From positions 152,415,725 through 152,479,724 of the forward strand of contig CM037588.1 of NCBI GenBank assembly GCA_021018995.1: a stretch of 64,000 nucleotides of DNA, in the 5' to 3' direction. Made by a program: the position numbers and the translations under genes. This document shows, piece by piece, positions 11,001 to 22,969 of the stretch (within the stretch, counting starts at the first letter, position 1; each line of letters opens with the position of its first letter). Under the pieces are notes generated by a model. It ran no database searches. It had not been told where the DNA came from and saw only the letters and a program-made list of their open reading frames with translations. Source of the DNA: Chloranthus sessilifolius (Eukaryota; Streptophyta; Magnoliopsida; Chloranthales; Chloranthaceae).

Positions 11001-12656
11001 GGCCTGTTTGGATAAAGATATGAGAAATGTAGGAAAGTAAAATAATATTTTTAAATTTTTCCATGAATACTGGACTTATAGAAACTCATGGGATTCATTT
11101 GTTTCTCTTGATTTTTCGCTGTTTGGATAACCATATTGTTAGCCAAGAAAATGCAGGATTAAGAAAATCCTGTGTTTAGATACATATGCGAGAAATTCTA
11201 GGAAAATAATATATTCTAACAAAAAAGGTCGTAATGCCACAAAAGATCATCTAAAAAACTGTACTATCATAAAAATGATCATCCACAAGAATGGTTTACA
11301 ATAATGACCAATCTACAAAAATGATTGATCATGGGTGTGGGCCTATCATCAGACGATCAAATTTTGAATCCTCGCGGAGATCATGGGCCTACCATGAGAA
11401 GGGTTTTGGGATCACTTTTGGGATATGTTTCACTTGAAATTAATATCTGAATGTTTGAAAGGAGTGTCATGATCTAAAGATTCATTCAATGAAATATTGA
11501 GAAAAAAATGATTTTCATGTGTCTATTTAAGGTAGTTAATGGTGTTAAAGATGGAAAGCACATGTTACATATATTAATTTTCGATTGCTAACATACAAGT
11601 AACATAAAATAATTGAACGCCTCGTTTTCGTCGCGAATACTATTACAAACTCCTCTAGATCTTTGACACTATAAATCTTGAGATTATGGTTCAATCTTTA
11701 GATGGATAGATGTTGATTTCACGTAACACACCTCTCAATAAATTGTTTGAGAAATATGTTCGATATATGCTTATAATCACATTTATTTTTAGTAATGTGC
11801 ACGTGTGAAATCAAAATTTGATTGCCTGATGGAAGTTTTATGATTTGAAGATCTAATTTGTTGATGATTGAGATGAAAAATAATATTTATCATTTGATTA
11901 AAAAACTTCACTATTTAAGCAAATAAAACTCGAGTTGAGAACAAAGAATTTTACATTGTAATTACAAATATCCTATTGCTTATAGATAAGTATGATGAGA
12001 ATATTTGTGATAATAACAAAATATATAAGAATGCTTTCACTTACAACTTACCGTTCTTTCTTCTCAACTCGGACTTTACATGCTTAAACCGTTTGACTAT
12101 TTGAATTCATATGATGAAGATTGCTTTTCGCCCCATTCTTCAATACAAATGATCTTGAGATCATGGAATTGTTATCAGACGATCAAGTTTTGACTCTGGA
12201 TGACACACACCCCAAAAATTACACGATCATGGTGTATAGCAAAAGTGATTTTTAGATCACTTTTTGAGATATGTATCAAGTGGAATAAAAAATTGATTGT
12301 TTAATGATGGGCCCATAGGCATGATATCCATTGTATAAAAGATTAAGGTAAAGAATAATCATCATTCAATTCAAATCAGCCAATGATTTTCATCAGTAAA
12401 AAAATTGTGGTATTACTAACAAATGGGTGAGAAGAGTCATACCCTTACCTTTTTCTTCTTCACTTGTTTTGTTATTTTTTTGAGGTATCAGCAAATTGAA
12501 ATGCCGAGGGGTACCTTCGAACTCTTCACTCCGAAATGAGCGAAAAATTTATGTTTTTTATTATGATCTTTAAGTCGCTTCTAAACAACGAAAAATTACA
12601 GAAAATAGAATCTGAGTCTAAGTATTTTTTTGTTTCCCTCGTATCCAAATAGGTCC
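11001..12656. mobile_element. AT-rich DNA element with GGCCTGTTTGGATA ends
   Basis: The ends GGCCTGTTTGGATA and TATCCAAATAGGTCC are imperfect inverted repeats of a kind common on plant MITEs and larger non-autonomous DNA elements. The interior of about 1.65 kb has no coding frame. It contains repeated words around GATCATGG, CAGACGATCAA and TTTGGGATATGT, which suggests older nested MITE pieces. TSD not clear; superfamily not assigned. Confidence 0.5.
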
Positions 12657-12781
12657 TAATAGATTTGTAACAAATTCCTTGATTCTATTATTCTATACGC
12701 AATGCTCGATGAGCACTTCGATTTGTCAGGGCCAAAATTCTATTTGAACTTGTGTTATGGTGGTCGTGGAATCTTAATTTA

Positions 12782-12888
12782 GGGAAATTTGCACTTTCTG
12801 CCCTATATGTTTGCGTATTTGCAAAAACGGCCTTATAGTTTCAATCTTTGCATAAATGGCCAGCTCCAAGCCTAGCCGCCTGCACGTC

Positions 12889-12890
<2 letters not shown>
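12782..12890 (+). repeat. MULE-A left TIR
   Basis: Pairs with 20676-20790 and also matches the TIRs of MULE-B (53031-53150 and 58157-58278), sharing the words GGAAATTTG, TATTTGCAAAAA, GGCCAGCTCCAAGCC and CACGTCA. Confidence 0.9.

Positions 12891-12946
<56 letters not shown>
12891..12946. repeat. (AT)28 microsatellite
   Basis: Uninterrupted AT dinucleotides directly inside the left TIR of MULE-A. MULE-B has an AT tract at the matching place (53157-53210). Confidence 0.95.
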
Positions 12947-12948
<2 letters not shown>

Positions 12949-13142
12949 TTCTCTATGCAAGCATTGAATCTGGAATTTCTGTATCATTTTTTAACACTTT
13001 CTATCTCTCTTGGAAAACGATTTCGAGATTCCACTACAGGTCGTATAACATAGAGAATACAACAGGCTAGGTAAGATATCGAGTACAATATCTTTTTAAG
13101 TTATTGTTTTCCCAAATTTTCAAAACATTGTAAGTAGTCCAA

Positions 13143-13400
13143 GATATATAAGATATCGATCGATATCTTAAGTTATCGATCGATATCTTAAGATATCGGA
13201 CGATAACTTAAATTATCGGCCGATATCTTAAGATATCGACCGATAACTTAAATTATCGGCCGATAACTTAAGTTATCGTCCGATATCTTAAAAGAGGGTT
13301 TTTTTTTTAGTTTTTGGATTATGGTTTACGTTAAAAGTCCATCGGCTAGATATCTTAGGATATCGGCCCGATATCTTAGGATATCGAGCGATATCCTATG
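13143..13400. repeat. Palindromic 20-bp word array 1 in MULE-A
   Basis: About seven units with 20-bp period at 13152-13291, of the form TTATCGGCCGATAACTTAAG with variable centre and spacer bases, then three looser units at about 13338-13400 (GATATCGGCCCGATATCTTAG type). Each unit is close to a perfect palindrome. It lies between the TIR and the transposase, upstream of a possible splice acceptor at about 13528. Confidence 0.9.
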
Positions 13401-13528
13401 ATTGACAAAAACGCTAAAATTTTCATTCATTTCATTTTTTAATAATATTTTTAAATAATTGTAGCGCTAAGTCAAGTATAACTCTTTATAAACAATCAAT
13501 TTTAATTTTAATTTTGTAAATATTGTAG

Positions 13529-16221
13529 GTTGAAATAGATGTTCCCCTTCTTTGCCATTTTGATTTCGTACGCGTGAGAGATAATACTTACAACGGAGGA
13601 CATCGGAGGATTGTCACTGCCACGGAGAATATATCATTTGATGAGTTTATAGAGAAAATGTACAAAGTCAGTCGGACACGACCGAAAGAACATTCTATTA
13701 CACTTATTGTTTCATTACGCATAGGGAATGAGCTTGTATTTGCTGAATTGTCTGACTCTGATGATCTTACAAACTTATTTAGAGCATATCGTATCGGTGA
13801 TGGTGTGATAAATATTTATATCGAAAAATCATTAGTCACTACTGTAGCAGAAATTTTGCCGTCTTTAGAAACATTTCAACCGTTCAAGGAAACAAACGAA
13901 GATGATCATGGTGTGGGAACAGAACATTTGATTGAAAATCAAGAAATACGGTATGAAGAGGAGAACATTGTTGCACCGATAATAGTCGACGATGATAGAA
14001 ATATGAATATAGGATTCGCCCCTACAGTAAACTTCTGGAGCAACCCTCTTCAGACATTCCGATGAGTGAAGGCGATGAAGATCAAAGATATTCTCATCAA
14101 ATGAATCCGATGCATGATACATCTCAGTTCAACTTCGATTCGGTAAATCAGTGGGAAACGTTTTTAGTCGGCCTTAGTCCATATCAATGGCCTTCCGAAC
14201 AAATAGCTTCGGAGCCAACGATAATCGAGCCTTCAACAGAACAGTCTCTCATACATCAAACATTCCCGCATCGGCTAACATCAATCCAAACAACTGCACA
14301 TCAATCAAGCATACATCGACGGGCTCAATCCCAATCACGTAATAACCATCCAGTCGATGACGGTGATAGTGATCCTAAAAATAATGAAGCTCCGCCGTCT
14401 CCCACTTCGCGTGTTTATACTAATAGGGGAATTAATCAACCTCTGGTGGACGAAGACTATCAGCTTAATGACTCGGAAGGAGAGTATATGGATTCAGACG
14501 ATGAGGAACTGTATGAAGGGGAAACGATTACCATTGGTTAGGCGTTTAGAAATAAGAAATCATTTCAAAAAGTTCTTAAAGAATTTGCAATGACAAATAA
14601 TTTTCAGATTAAACCAATAAAAACCAGTCCTCTTCGAGTTACTGCGAGGTGTGTTGAAGTAGGATGTGCTTGGCGAATATATGCATCAAAATTAGTAGGC
14701 GTAGACACGTTTGCTGTGAAAACTTTCCACCCGAAACACACGTGCGGAATGCCAGCTTTTGGAAGCGGACATCGCCAATGTACGACATCGTGGATAGCTT
14801 CATTCGTGAGAGATAAGCTATTAAAGGGTTTGACAAGACTCCTGCTTCAATAATTTTTGATATTGAAAAAAAATACGGTATAACAGTAGGTTACTGGAAA
14901 GCATGGAGAGGAAAAGAAATGGCGTTGAATGACATCCGAGGTAGCTGGAAGGAGCAATTTAAGATGTTACCGTCATATGTTACCGAATTACAGCAGGTCG
15001 ATCCAGACGTACAGATCGAATTGTGTCTTGAGCCTGATAATGCATTTCAGAGATTCTTCGTGGCATTCAGACCTTGCATTCGAAGCTTTCGTAATACTTT
15101 ACGAAGAATAATTGCGGTAGATGGAACGCATTTGCATGGACGATACAAGGGAGTGTTGTTAATAGCTACGGGGATAGACGAGAATAGACATTTATTTCCT
15201 ATAGCGTTCGGCGCTGTACTGAAAAAAAATGAAGACCATTGGACATGGTTTCTTGATCTATTAGAGAGACGTGTAATCGGTGAATTTGAAGAACAGTTTA
15301 TTTTGATATCAGACAGACAGAAAGGTTTGATGGAAGCAGTGGAAATTTTTTTTCCTAACGCCTTTCACAGCTATTGTATGCGACACCTGACTCTAAATTT
15401 GTTTGATAAATATAAGGATACAATCTTTAGACCGCTTTTCTGGGTTGCTGCCCGTGCATTTTCAGAAGCAAAATTTAAAAGAATTATGCGAAAAATAGAA
15501 GACGACGCCCCCCTGGAATGTACAAAATGGATTAAAGAAATTGGTGATCATTTCTGAGCATGCGCTTATTTCCAAGGGAGGCGTTATGATATGTTGACAA
15601 CTAATATAGCTGAAAGCATAAATAGTGTGTTAAAAATAGCCAGGGAGGAACCGATTATGAGCATGCTAGAAACTATTCGCACAAAAGTAGCCGAATTTTA
15701 TTTTCGTCGTTAGGAGGAAGGAAATAAAATGACACGTGTTAACACCGATGGCAGAAAAACACATAACAAGAAATTCAGGATGGGCCCGTCGAAAAAACGT
15801 CATACCATATGGTCGTGATATATTTCAAGTTAAACGTGGTGATTACACTCACAGTGTCGATCTAGAATCGCGAACATGTATATGTAGACGTTGGGCTATT
15901 CTTGGATTACCATGTTCACATGCGATCGCCGCATTATCGCACTGAAACAGAGAAAGAGAGATCCCTCAATTTTGTGAACACTGGTTTACCAGTGACTTAT
16001 TTAGGGAAACTTATAAAGAACACTTTGTCCCGACCGTTGACAAGTGCCAATGGACTTCACAAATAAAAGACCTTCAAGTTTTGCCTCCCCACAAAATACG
16101 TCAAGCCGGCTGTCCGAAGAAAAGGAGAATAAGATCTAAAGGTGAAGTTCGACCACTACAATGTAAAAATTGTAACAGGTACGGTCATAACCATCGCTCG
16201 TGTAAATTTGTTAATATTTGA
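13529..16221 (+). pseudogene. MuDR-family transposase, decayed (MULE-A)
   Basis: Reading starts after a possible acceptor TTGTAG near 13528 and moves between frames. Landmarks in order: an N-terminal region (13574-14065); an acidic linker (14062-14540); the MuDR DNA-binding region with RCVEVGCAWRIYA and HTC (14590-14850); the MULE catalytic core with IAVDGTHLHGRYKG (first Asp), ILISDRQKGLMEAV (second Asp) and TTNIAESIN (candidate Glu); a SWIM zinc finger with CICRRWAILGLPCSHA (about 15880-15925); and a CX2CX4HX4C knuckle CKNCNRYGHNHRSC (about 16165-16206). Breaks: frame changes near 14062, 14828 and 15720. Internal stops are at 14539-14541 (TAG where family members have Gln), 15555-15557 (TGA where Trp is expected), 15712-15714 and 15943-15945. 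No intact transposase can be made. Motif names follow the known MULE family; residue roles are inferred. Confidence 0.85.
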
Positions 16222-16594
16222 AATTAACTTATATTACTTTAAAGTTTGAGATTGAAAACAGATTGAGATTAGATTAGACCTAGTGGCGATCGAGCTTCCA
16301 AATGATCTCATGATAGAAGAGTATTTTTTTTTTCTCTTTTTCTTTCCTTCAACATCAACAGATTGGACATCAATAAAAGAGCGATCAACATCTGGCAATT
16401 AATTAATATATTTTTTTGGACTAATAATTAAGTTTTGGAATTGTGATTGAAATATATTGCTGTGCTTAGTAAATCATTCATTCAAACAGGATTTGAAGTT
16501 GCCAAATTTGCCCCTAATCTACTAGTGATTGGCATAGAATGATTGGCATAGAGCCCTACCAAAGATATCTAGCTTCACAATTCCAAAAGGTAGA

Positions 16595-16851
16595 TGACTT
16601 CATATATCGAACGATATCTTAAACAATCGGCCGATTGTTTAAGATATCGTTCGATATTTTAAGTCATCGACCGATATCTTAAATCATCGGCCGATTGTTT
16701 AAGATATCGTCCGATATTTTAAGTCATCGGCCGATTATTTAATTCATCGAACGATAACTTAAAATATCGGCCGATGATTTAAGATATCGGCCGATGATTT
16801 AAAATATCGGCCGAAATTTTAAGTCATCGGTCGATTGGAATTGTGAAACTA
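16595..16851. repeat. Palindromic 20-bp word array 2 in MULE-A
   Basis: About twelve units with 20-bp period of the type TCATCGGCCGATTATTTAAG, with variation at the centre (CGAACG, CGGCCG, CGTTCG). It lies in the spacer between the 3' ends of the convergent transposase and Ulp1 genes. Confidence 0.9.
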
Positions 16852-17079
16852 TATCTTTGATGTGGTTCAATAAGAGTCAAATATGATTGCTTCAAGAGAG
16901 GAAGGCTCCGTTGATAAATCAGGCAAGCTGAAATCTAAACATTAGATAAGTAATTGTTAGACAATTACGATAAATTGATAACAACGAAAATGAAAATTAT
17001 ACAAGTTAATAAAAATTAATTATTTACAATTTCATCAAAAAACATCTCTACAAAAGTCTAAAAAATTTTACAGAAATAT
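16852..17079. other. MULE-A spacer
   Basis: Non-coding sequence between array 2 and the Ulp1 stop codon. Nothing recognised. Confidence 0.5.
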
Positions 17080-18603
17080 TTAACTCTTCTTCCCAAACGT
17101 GCACATTAGATGTCCGATTTCGGCTCTAAATTGTTGCATATGTTTATCGTCGAAATCAATATGCCGCTGTTGGGAGAAGTATTCTATATACTTCAAAACG
17201 TATACATCGCAATCCCAACCGTTTTCTTGGATCGGGAGAACGACACTGTTGAACGCCGATACCTTCCACTGTTGATCGAAGTCGACTTCAAACCCGGCGG
17301 TAGTAAAGAAGGCGCGGAAGGTGATTCAATAGACATTTTTTATGCGCTTCAAACCTTCTTGAGCACTCTCGGTCTGCTGGATCTATTAACTTAATTTCTC
17401 GATCAACTAATGAAATTATAGCCAACGCCCAGTGGCTATGTTTTTGGCTATGCATCGGAAGATAAATCTACATATAAACGGAACCGAAATTTTAAATAAT
17501 AAATTTTATTTAAAAGCCGTTAACGTTAAATAAAGCGAAGTTTAGTATTCAAAAACGTACCGTTCCACAGTCGATCGCGTGAATTCCGCGGATATTATTT
17601 GTCAATAGTGGTTCCATCGGCTTTGAATTGTTATGAACATGCCATTCGTCACAATAGGCCTGCCACCTATCGAGGTCGCTGAGCGCAGTTATACCTTCAT
17701 TATCGATATATTTTTCAAATTTTTTCTCGTCTGCCATAAACAAGGCCTGAAACAGGATAATGTAGTAAGTAAATAAATTAGAAGAAGTTAATCAAGAGTC
17801 GTGATTGAAAAGACAAATAAAAGAAACAAACGAGCTTCTAATAAATATTTGAAACCTTACTAGGGCAGACGCAGAAGCGAACTAGCTTTTTTCGGCATTG
17901 GCCGTAAACATTGAATCGTTTATAACTTCAAGGACTCTCGAGTACGCGTCGATGACTTCATTGTCGAGCCACGAGCGTCCTTTGAGAACCTTCAAAAGAG
18001 CAACTGTGATGTCAACACCCCTGATAGTATTGACGATCACATTGTCCTCGTTCTCCGGCCGATTCCAAAAACTAAGCATATACTTTTGCTCCATTGAGTT
18101 TGCCCCATCCTCCTCCTCCTCCTCCACAACCAATCTTGGTTTTTTTATTATTGCTTTAGTGGTCGGAGACTTTCTCTTCTTACGAGCATGCAAGTCATAA
18201 CCTTCGGCTTCATTTTTTACAGATGATAGTTTCACTATAATTATTTTTAGTGATGCCGGCTGTGACTCACGAGAAGGCTGCATAAGAGGAGTACCATCAT
18301 CACCCACATCAACCAAGGATTGTTTAGTAGGCTGAGGAGCAGTAGGTTTTGGGGCAGCAGGTTTAGTGACAGTAGATTTATGGATAAGTTGAGGAGCGGC
18401 GGGTTTTGGGGCAGATGATTGTTGTCTTGGTTGAGGAGCAGTGGGTTTTGGGGCACTGGATTGATGGCTTGGTTGAGGAGCAGTGGGTTTTGGGGTAGTA
18501 GACAGATGGCTTTGTTGATGAGCGGTGGGTTGAGGGACAGTTGATTGAGGATAAGTGGGGGAAGGAACGAAGGTGTCAAATAGCACAGAGGTTAAAATAT
18601 TAT
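17080..18603 (-). pseudogene. Ulp1-like (peptidase C48) cysteine protease segment of MULE-A
   Basis: Downstream exons of the gene begun at 20314. From the 5' side: a Pro/Gln/Ala-rich linker with repeats of PTAPQPSHQSSAPK type (18590-18240); a basic segment; a MADEKKFEKYID...LLTNNIRGIHAIDCG segment (17743-17549); then the protease core. The catalytic His is in HSHWALAII (codon 17432-17434), an Asp candidate in KLIDPAD, and the Gln and Cys in LPIQENGWDCDVYVLKY (codons 17227-17229 and 17209-17211). The His/Asp half and the Gln/Cys half are in different frames, so at least one frameshift lies near 17300. The residue after Cys is Asp where family members usually have Gly. Known C48 enzymes cleave SUMO or related modifiers; here it is MULE cargo and now broken. 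Confidence 0.8.
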
Positions 18604-18977
18604 CCTGCATAATTGTAAAAAAAAATACATTACAAAAAATAAAAAAATTAAAAACCGCATTATCGACTGATAATTTAAATTTTCGACCGATAATTTAACT
18701 AATCGACCGATTATTTAAATTATCGACCGATAATATACATTATCGATCGATAATGTAAATTATCGATCGATTAATTAAATTATCGTCCGATAATGTAACT
18801 TATCGGTCGATAATTTAAATTATCGTCCGTTAATGTACATTATCGATCGACTTAAATTATCGTCCGATAAGTTACATCATCGGACGATAAGTTCCATCGT
18901 CGGACGACAAACTAATTTTGCATTAATTTGTAAAGAATTGATTTTGTTCTAAATTTGAAAAGGCTTGGTTTGGTACC
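18604..18977 (-). other. Intron of the DUF1985-Ulp1 gene, holding palindromic array 3
   Basis: On the minus strand the donor is AAG/GTACC at 18977 and the acceptor is ATGCAG/GAT at 18604. The intron contains word array 3 at about 18655-18908, about twelve units with 20-bp period such as AATTATCGACCGATAATTTA. Splicing is inferred from sequence only. Confidence 0.6.
18655..18908. repeat. Palindromic 20-bp word array 3 in MULE-A
   Basis: Units of the form ATTATCGWYCGATAATTTAA, most of them near-perfect palindromes, inside the predicted intron 18604-18977. Units differ from each other mainly at the two central bases and at spacer bases. Confidence 0.9.
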
Positions 18978-20314
18978 TTTCTTAAATGAGAGATGACCGC
19001 ATCAAGATCCTTCCATATTGCTTTATTTTCTTCTTGTAAGGCCTTCTTATCTCTCCCGAGTTGTTCAATGGTGAGTACTTGCCCTTTGAGCAGCGTAAAT
19101 GCACGCTGAAATTCTTTTTTCATGTCTTTTACAGCCATGCGGAGCGTCTTGCATTCTTTTCTAAGCTCTGTTACTTCTTTGCTTAGGTGCGGTTGCCTAA
19201 CCGGCTGCTCTCTTGTTGGTTGGGGCCTAATATCCGGTTTGCCCTTTGGTTCAATATGTTGACGTACAACGACCTCAAAATCATCATTTTCGTCGTTGTA
19301 ATCTTCGTCATCCTCATTGTCGTCATCTCGGCTAATCGGCTCTTCGGCTCTTTCTTCCGGACGTGTCGCATGACTTGGGATATCATCATATTCATCTATA
19401 TTTTCTTCGGAGTAAGGCTCTTCTCTTTCCTCGGTCTCTTCCTTCTTATTTTCCATTTCTCTTCGAATAAAAAAGTATCGAACCCATTTATACTGTAATT
19501 CGTGCTTTTCAACTTCAAGCTCTAAAATCACTTTAGACTTAAGAAATTTTTCTCGATATAAATTAGGATTACGACTGAATTTCGGGCCTTCCCATTTCAT
19601 TAGCCTTGGAAATGGTTCTTTAAGCCCAATAGGAGCGGTGGCGACTGCAGGAAAGTGCTCAAACGCCCAAATCTGTAAGGCGATAGTGCATCCGTAGATG
19701 TTGTATTGCCCCTTTTCTGACCTTTTCGCCATTTCCCTTCTGCCACTCGCTTTTGATATACTATCTAATAAATTATTGTAAACTATCAGGCCCCACGGTA
19801 ACTTGTTGAACTCTTCAATGTTATCTACTAATTCTAAGTACCGTGTATCTACTTCCTGGTATGTGTCCGGAAGTAAAAAAGAACATACGAAAAATAATAA
19901 TGATAGTTTCAAAAAATCATCGTTGGATAAATCAGCACTGTCAATAATTTCTTCAATACGAGATCTTTTCGCCGGCTTCCCCCGAAAGAATTTGTATCGA
20001 ATAGTTGTTTCCTCTTTTACGGCCACCTTCTCAGACTCAGGTTCCGTCAACATGTTGAGGCCTAAAATCAAGGCTATATCGATCTCTTGCAGGAGTACAT
20101 TGGTGTTCTTGACCTTGAAAATATTATCTTCAACCCAAAAACTTAAAATAGCGTCAACCAAGTCTCCAACGAATCCTAATTTCTCATTCATCCTAAATAG
20201 ATGACCGAATACTGAATCATCTAATATTTTCTTTCTCTCTTCGTTACAGTGCATGTAAAATTTCTTAACACCAACTCCAGAACATTTTCCGATAGGCTTT
20301 AGAGTCATGGTCAT
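18978..20314 (-). CDS. DUF1985-like N-terminal exon of the MULE-A Ulp1 gene
   Basis: A single open exon of about 445 codons starting with ATG at 20314-20312; an in-frame ATG six bases further in is an alternative start. The N-terminal part has NEKLGFVGDLVDAILSFW, then a QEIDIALILGL patch typical of the plant DUF1985-like region that precedes Ulp1 domains in TEs. The middle is followed by a very acidic segment (about 19200-19430) and a coiled-coil-like C-terminus rich in Lys, Glu and Leu (about 18990-19180). It is intact as far as the donor at 18977, in contrast to the broken protease exons. Function unknown; it is TE cargo rather than a host gene. Confidence 0.65.
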
Positions 20315-20390
20315 TTTCAATCACTTAGTAGAAACTGCAATATAAATAAAAAACAATTAATAAACAAAAGAAGTAATTTTGAAAAAACTA

Positions 20391-20442
20391 CTAATCCGCT
20401 AACTTACCGATAACTTAAATTATCGGTAAGTTATCGGATTAG
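20391..20442. repeat. Hairpin of the MULE-A word
   Basis: Two 23-base inverted arms with one mismatch and a 6-base loop, containing AACTTACCGATAA and its complement. It lies 5' of the DUF1985-Ulp1 gene. A miniature, fourth occurrence of the palindromic word in MULE-A. Confidence 0.85.
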
Positions 20443-20675
20443 GTGGGAAACATTAGGGATGACTAAATGTGCTGAAATGTAAAAAAAATAAATTACCTAA
20501 AAATGTAATGTGACCTTTGTGACCTTTTTCCGCTTTGTCGCCGCTATCTTGTTTTTTTCAGAAAGTTAAACTTAAAACGTAACAGTAACAAATGAAAAGT
20601 AAAAAGTAGCTTTTATACTCTCTTTTAAAGGGCGGTGGAAATTTTTTTTATATTATATAAAATAGGCCCTTGCTG

Positions 20676-20790
20676 ACGTGGAGTAGGCGGAGGCAGCTAG
20701 GCTTGGAGCTGGTCATTTATGCAAGGATTGAAACTATAGGACCGTTTCTGTAAATACGTAAACATATAGGGCCGAAAGTGCAAATTTCCC
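20676..20790 (-). repeat. MULE-A right TIR
   Basis: Inverted copy of 12782-12890, starting inward from GTGCAAATTTCCC and including GGCTTGGAGCTGG. A few differences, so the element is not recent. Confidence 0.9.
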
Positions 20791-20923
20791 TTTTAAAAAT
20801 ATTACTATTTGAGATTATTTTATATTTTAAAATAATATGACAAACGATATGTAGTTGCAATTTACAAAAATTTACATATGCCATTTTCGTAATAAAGACA
20901 AGTCATATGTTATTTTTTGGACT

Positions 20924-21390
20924 TGAGAACATCTCCGATGAGTATAAATAACAAGTACCTTTAAATCCACTCAGAATCTTTGTGTTCACTCACACCGAAA
21001 CACATTGATTGTGTTGAATCAGACGATGGAGATTGGTTATCCTCCTAATTTTCTACATAATGGATCTTGAGATCATGGACGTACCATTAGACAGTCAGTA
21101 TTTTATTTCACATGACACACATCTCAGAAAAGTAACCTCAACATCACGTGCAAGCTCAAAATTTATTTTAAGGTCACTTTTTTGGGTGTGTACCACATGA
21201 AATAAAAAACCGACCGTCTAATGGTACGCCCATAATCTCAAGATCTATCGTGGGAAAGATTGGGACGATAATCGATCTCCATCATTTGATTCAAAACAGT
21301 CAATGTGTTTCTGCGTGGGTGAGCTCAAAGATTTGGTGGGTGGATTTAAAGCTACTCATAAATAATATAGCCGATTGGAGATGCTCTAAG
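20924..21390. mobile_element. Large fold-back MITE
   Basis: Arms of about 225 bp are inverted copies over nearly the whole element: outer words GAGAACATCTCCGATG and the complement of CGATTGGAGATGCTC, then TTTAAATCCAC, GAAACACATTGA, a GATGGAGAT core, GATCTTGAGAT and CGTACCATTAGAC. GAGCATCTCC ends are common on plant MITEs. No clean TSD found. The transcript of one arm could pair with the other. Confidence 0.75.
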
Positions 21391-21525
21391 GCACCATATC
21401 ATTTCCTTTCATCTTCCCCTGGTTTATATGAGCCACACTACTATAAATGATTCCGAAGAATGAATTGTGTTCTGAAAGCGTTAAAACACATGCCCACTCT
21501 CGCTATAGCTGTAAGAGAAGTAGAG

Positions 21526-21856
21526 ACGTAGTAACAAATTTCGTTTTCAGCAACATTTCGGTAGGGGGTCATTTTGGATAAATTTTGAGAAAAATTCGAA
21601 AAGTTTCGAAAAAATTTTGGGGAGTACAAAAAATATTAAATATAAATTATATTTAAACTTCATAAAAATTTTATTTATTATTTAAAAAATGACAAAAATT
21701 AGAAAAGACTTATTAATTTCGGTGAAATTTTGTTAATTTCGCTGAAATTAACGAAATTTCAATATTTTCGGAGAAATTATCGAAATTTCGTCGAAAGTTT
21801 TGCTCGACCATTGTTTCGGTAAATTTCAAAGAAATTTCGGAGAAATTTGTCACTAT
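21526..21856. mobile_element. MITE-like element with AAATTTCGGTGAAATT words
   Basis: Ends TAGTAACAAATTTC and GAAATTTGTCACTA are inverted repeats with one mismatch. The interior repeats AATTTCG, GAAATTTC and TTTCGGAGAAATT words without coding sequence. It resembles the interior of 6917-7118, but no TSD was found. Confidence 0.55.
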
Positions 21857-21865
21857 GAGCAGGGA

Positions 21866-21990
21866 TAGGGTTGCAACCGAGATGGGACGAGGTCAAGCTC
21901 GGCTTTACCTTATACGAGCCGAGCTGGAGGTCGGCTTTAGGCTCTTCGAGCTCCAAAATTTCAAGCTCTAGCTCGGCTCTCCGAGCTTCA
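21866..21990. repeat. GAGCTCGGCTCG word segment, partial element
   Basis: Starts TAGGGTTGCAACCGAG and repeats GAGCTCGGCTCG-like words (AGCTCGGCT, GAGCCGAGCT, CGAGCTCC). The start is of the kind seen on plant hAT non-autonomous elements, but no matching right end was found. Confidence 0.4.
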
Positions 21991-22443
<453 letters not shown>

Positions 22444-22969
22444 AAAATGAATTCAAATAATTTAACAAGCAACTCATGATTGGCATATGTCTTACCTAAC
22501 ATATCACACATATTAAAAGATTCTAAAAATTCAATTGGAAATTTGAAACATTATGTCACATGGTGCACATAGGTGATCAATCTAAATCATCCAAGTGATA
22601 ATATATCATTAGAAAATGTCTCAACCAAAGAATCATATTTATAGGTGAATGTGAAGCATCCGATTAGTGAAATTTAACATCAGCCACTAAAAATTAAGAA
22701 TAATAGTTCATATTAGAGTATAAAAATTAAGAACAATAGTTGATATTAGAGTGCATAGTTCATATGATTCAAATTTCAAGAACTTTGATTTTTAGGCTGA
22801 TTGTCCTTCAATGTATGATCTATCACTTTAACGATAAGGATTACCAACATATTAAAACATTAATAGTCTAAGATCATCTAAATACTCAAAGACAATTTGG
22901 ATAGTGGGATCCTTTTCTAAAATATAATTGGTGAGCAAGAAAGGATATTTTTGTCTTTTTGCATGTCAT

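Larger units (their letters stand above)
12782..20790. mobile_element. Mutator-like element MULE-A with Ulp1 cargo
   Basis: Bounded by TIRs of about 110 bp: 12782-12890 starts GGGAAATTTGCACTTTC, and the reverse complement of 20676-20790 starts GGGAAATTTGCACTTTCGG. About 8.0 kb. Carries a decayed MuDR-type transposase (+) and a DUF1985-like plus Ulp1-like gene (-), a cargo known from Ulp1-carrying plant MULEs (Kaonashi type). Three spacers contain 20-bp-period palindromic arrays, and a fourth holds a hairpin of the same word. The flanking nonamers CTTAATTTA and TTTTAAAAA do not match, so the TSD has decayed or one end is displaced. The left TIR is followed directly by an (AT)28 tract. Confidence 0.85.

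Noticed and set aside
13143..13400. CRISPR-like array
   Set aside because: Period is 20 bases with no constant repeat and distinct spacers. The units are variants of one palindrome, and this is plant nuclear DNA.
17898..20204. Plus-strand open frames over the DUF1985-Ulp1 gene
   Set aside because: They are shadows of the minus-strand gene, which has recognised motifs and splice borders.
12773..20799. 9-bp TSD of MULE-A
   Set aside because: The nonamers CTTAATTTA and TTTTAAAAA share only four positions, no better than expected for AT-rich flanks.
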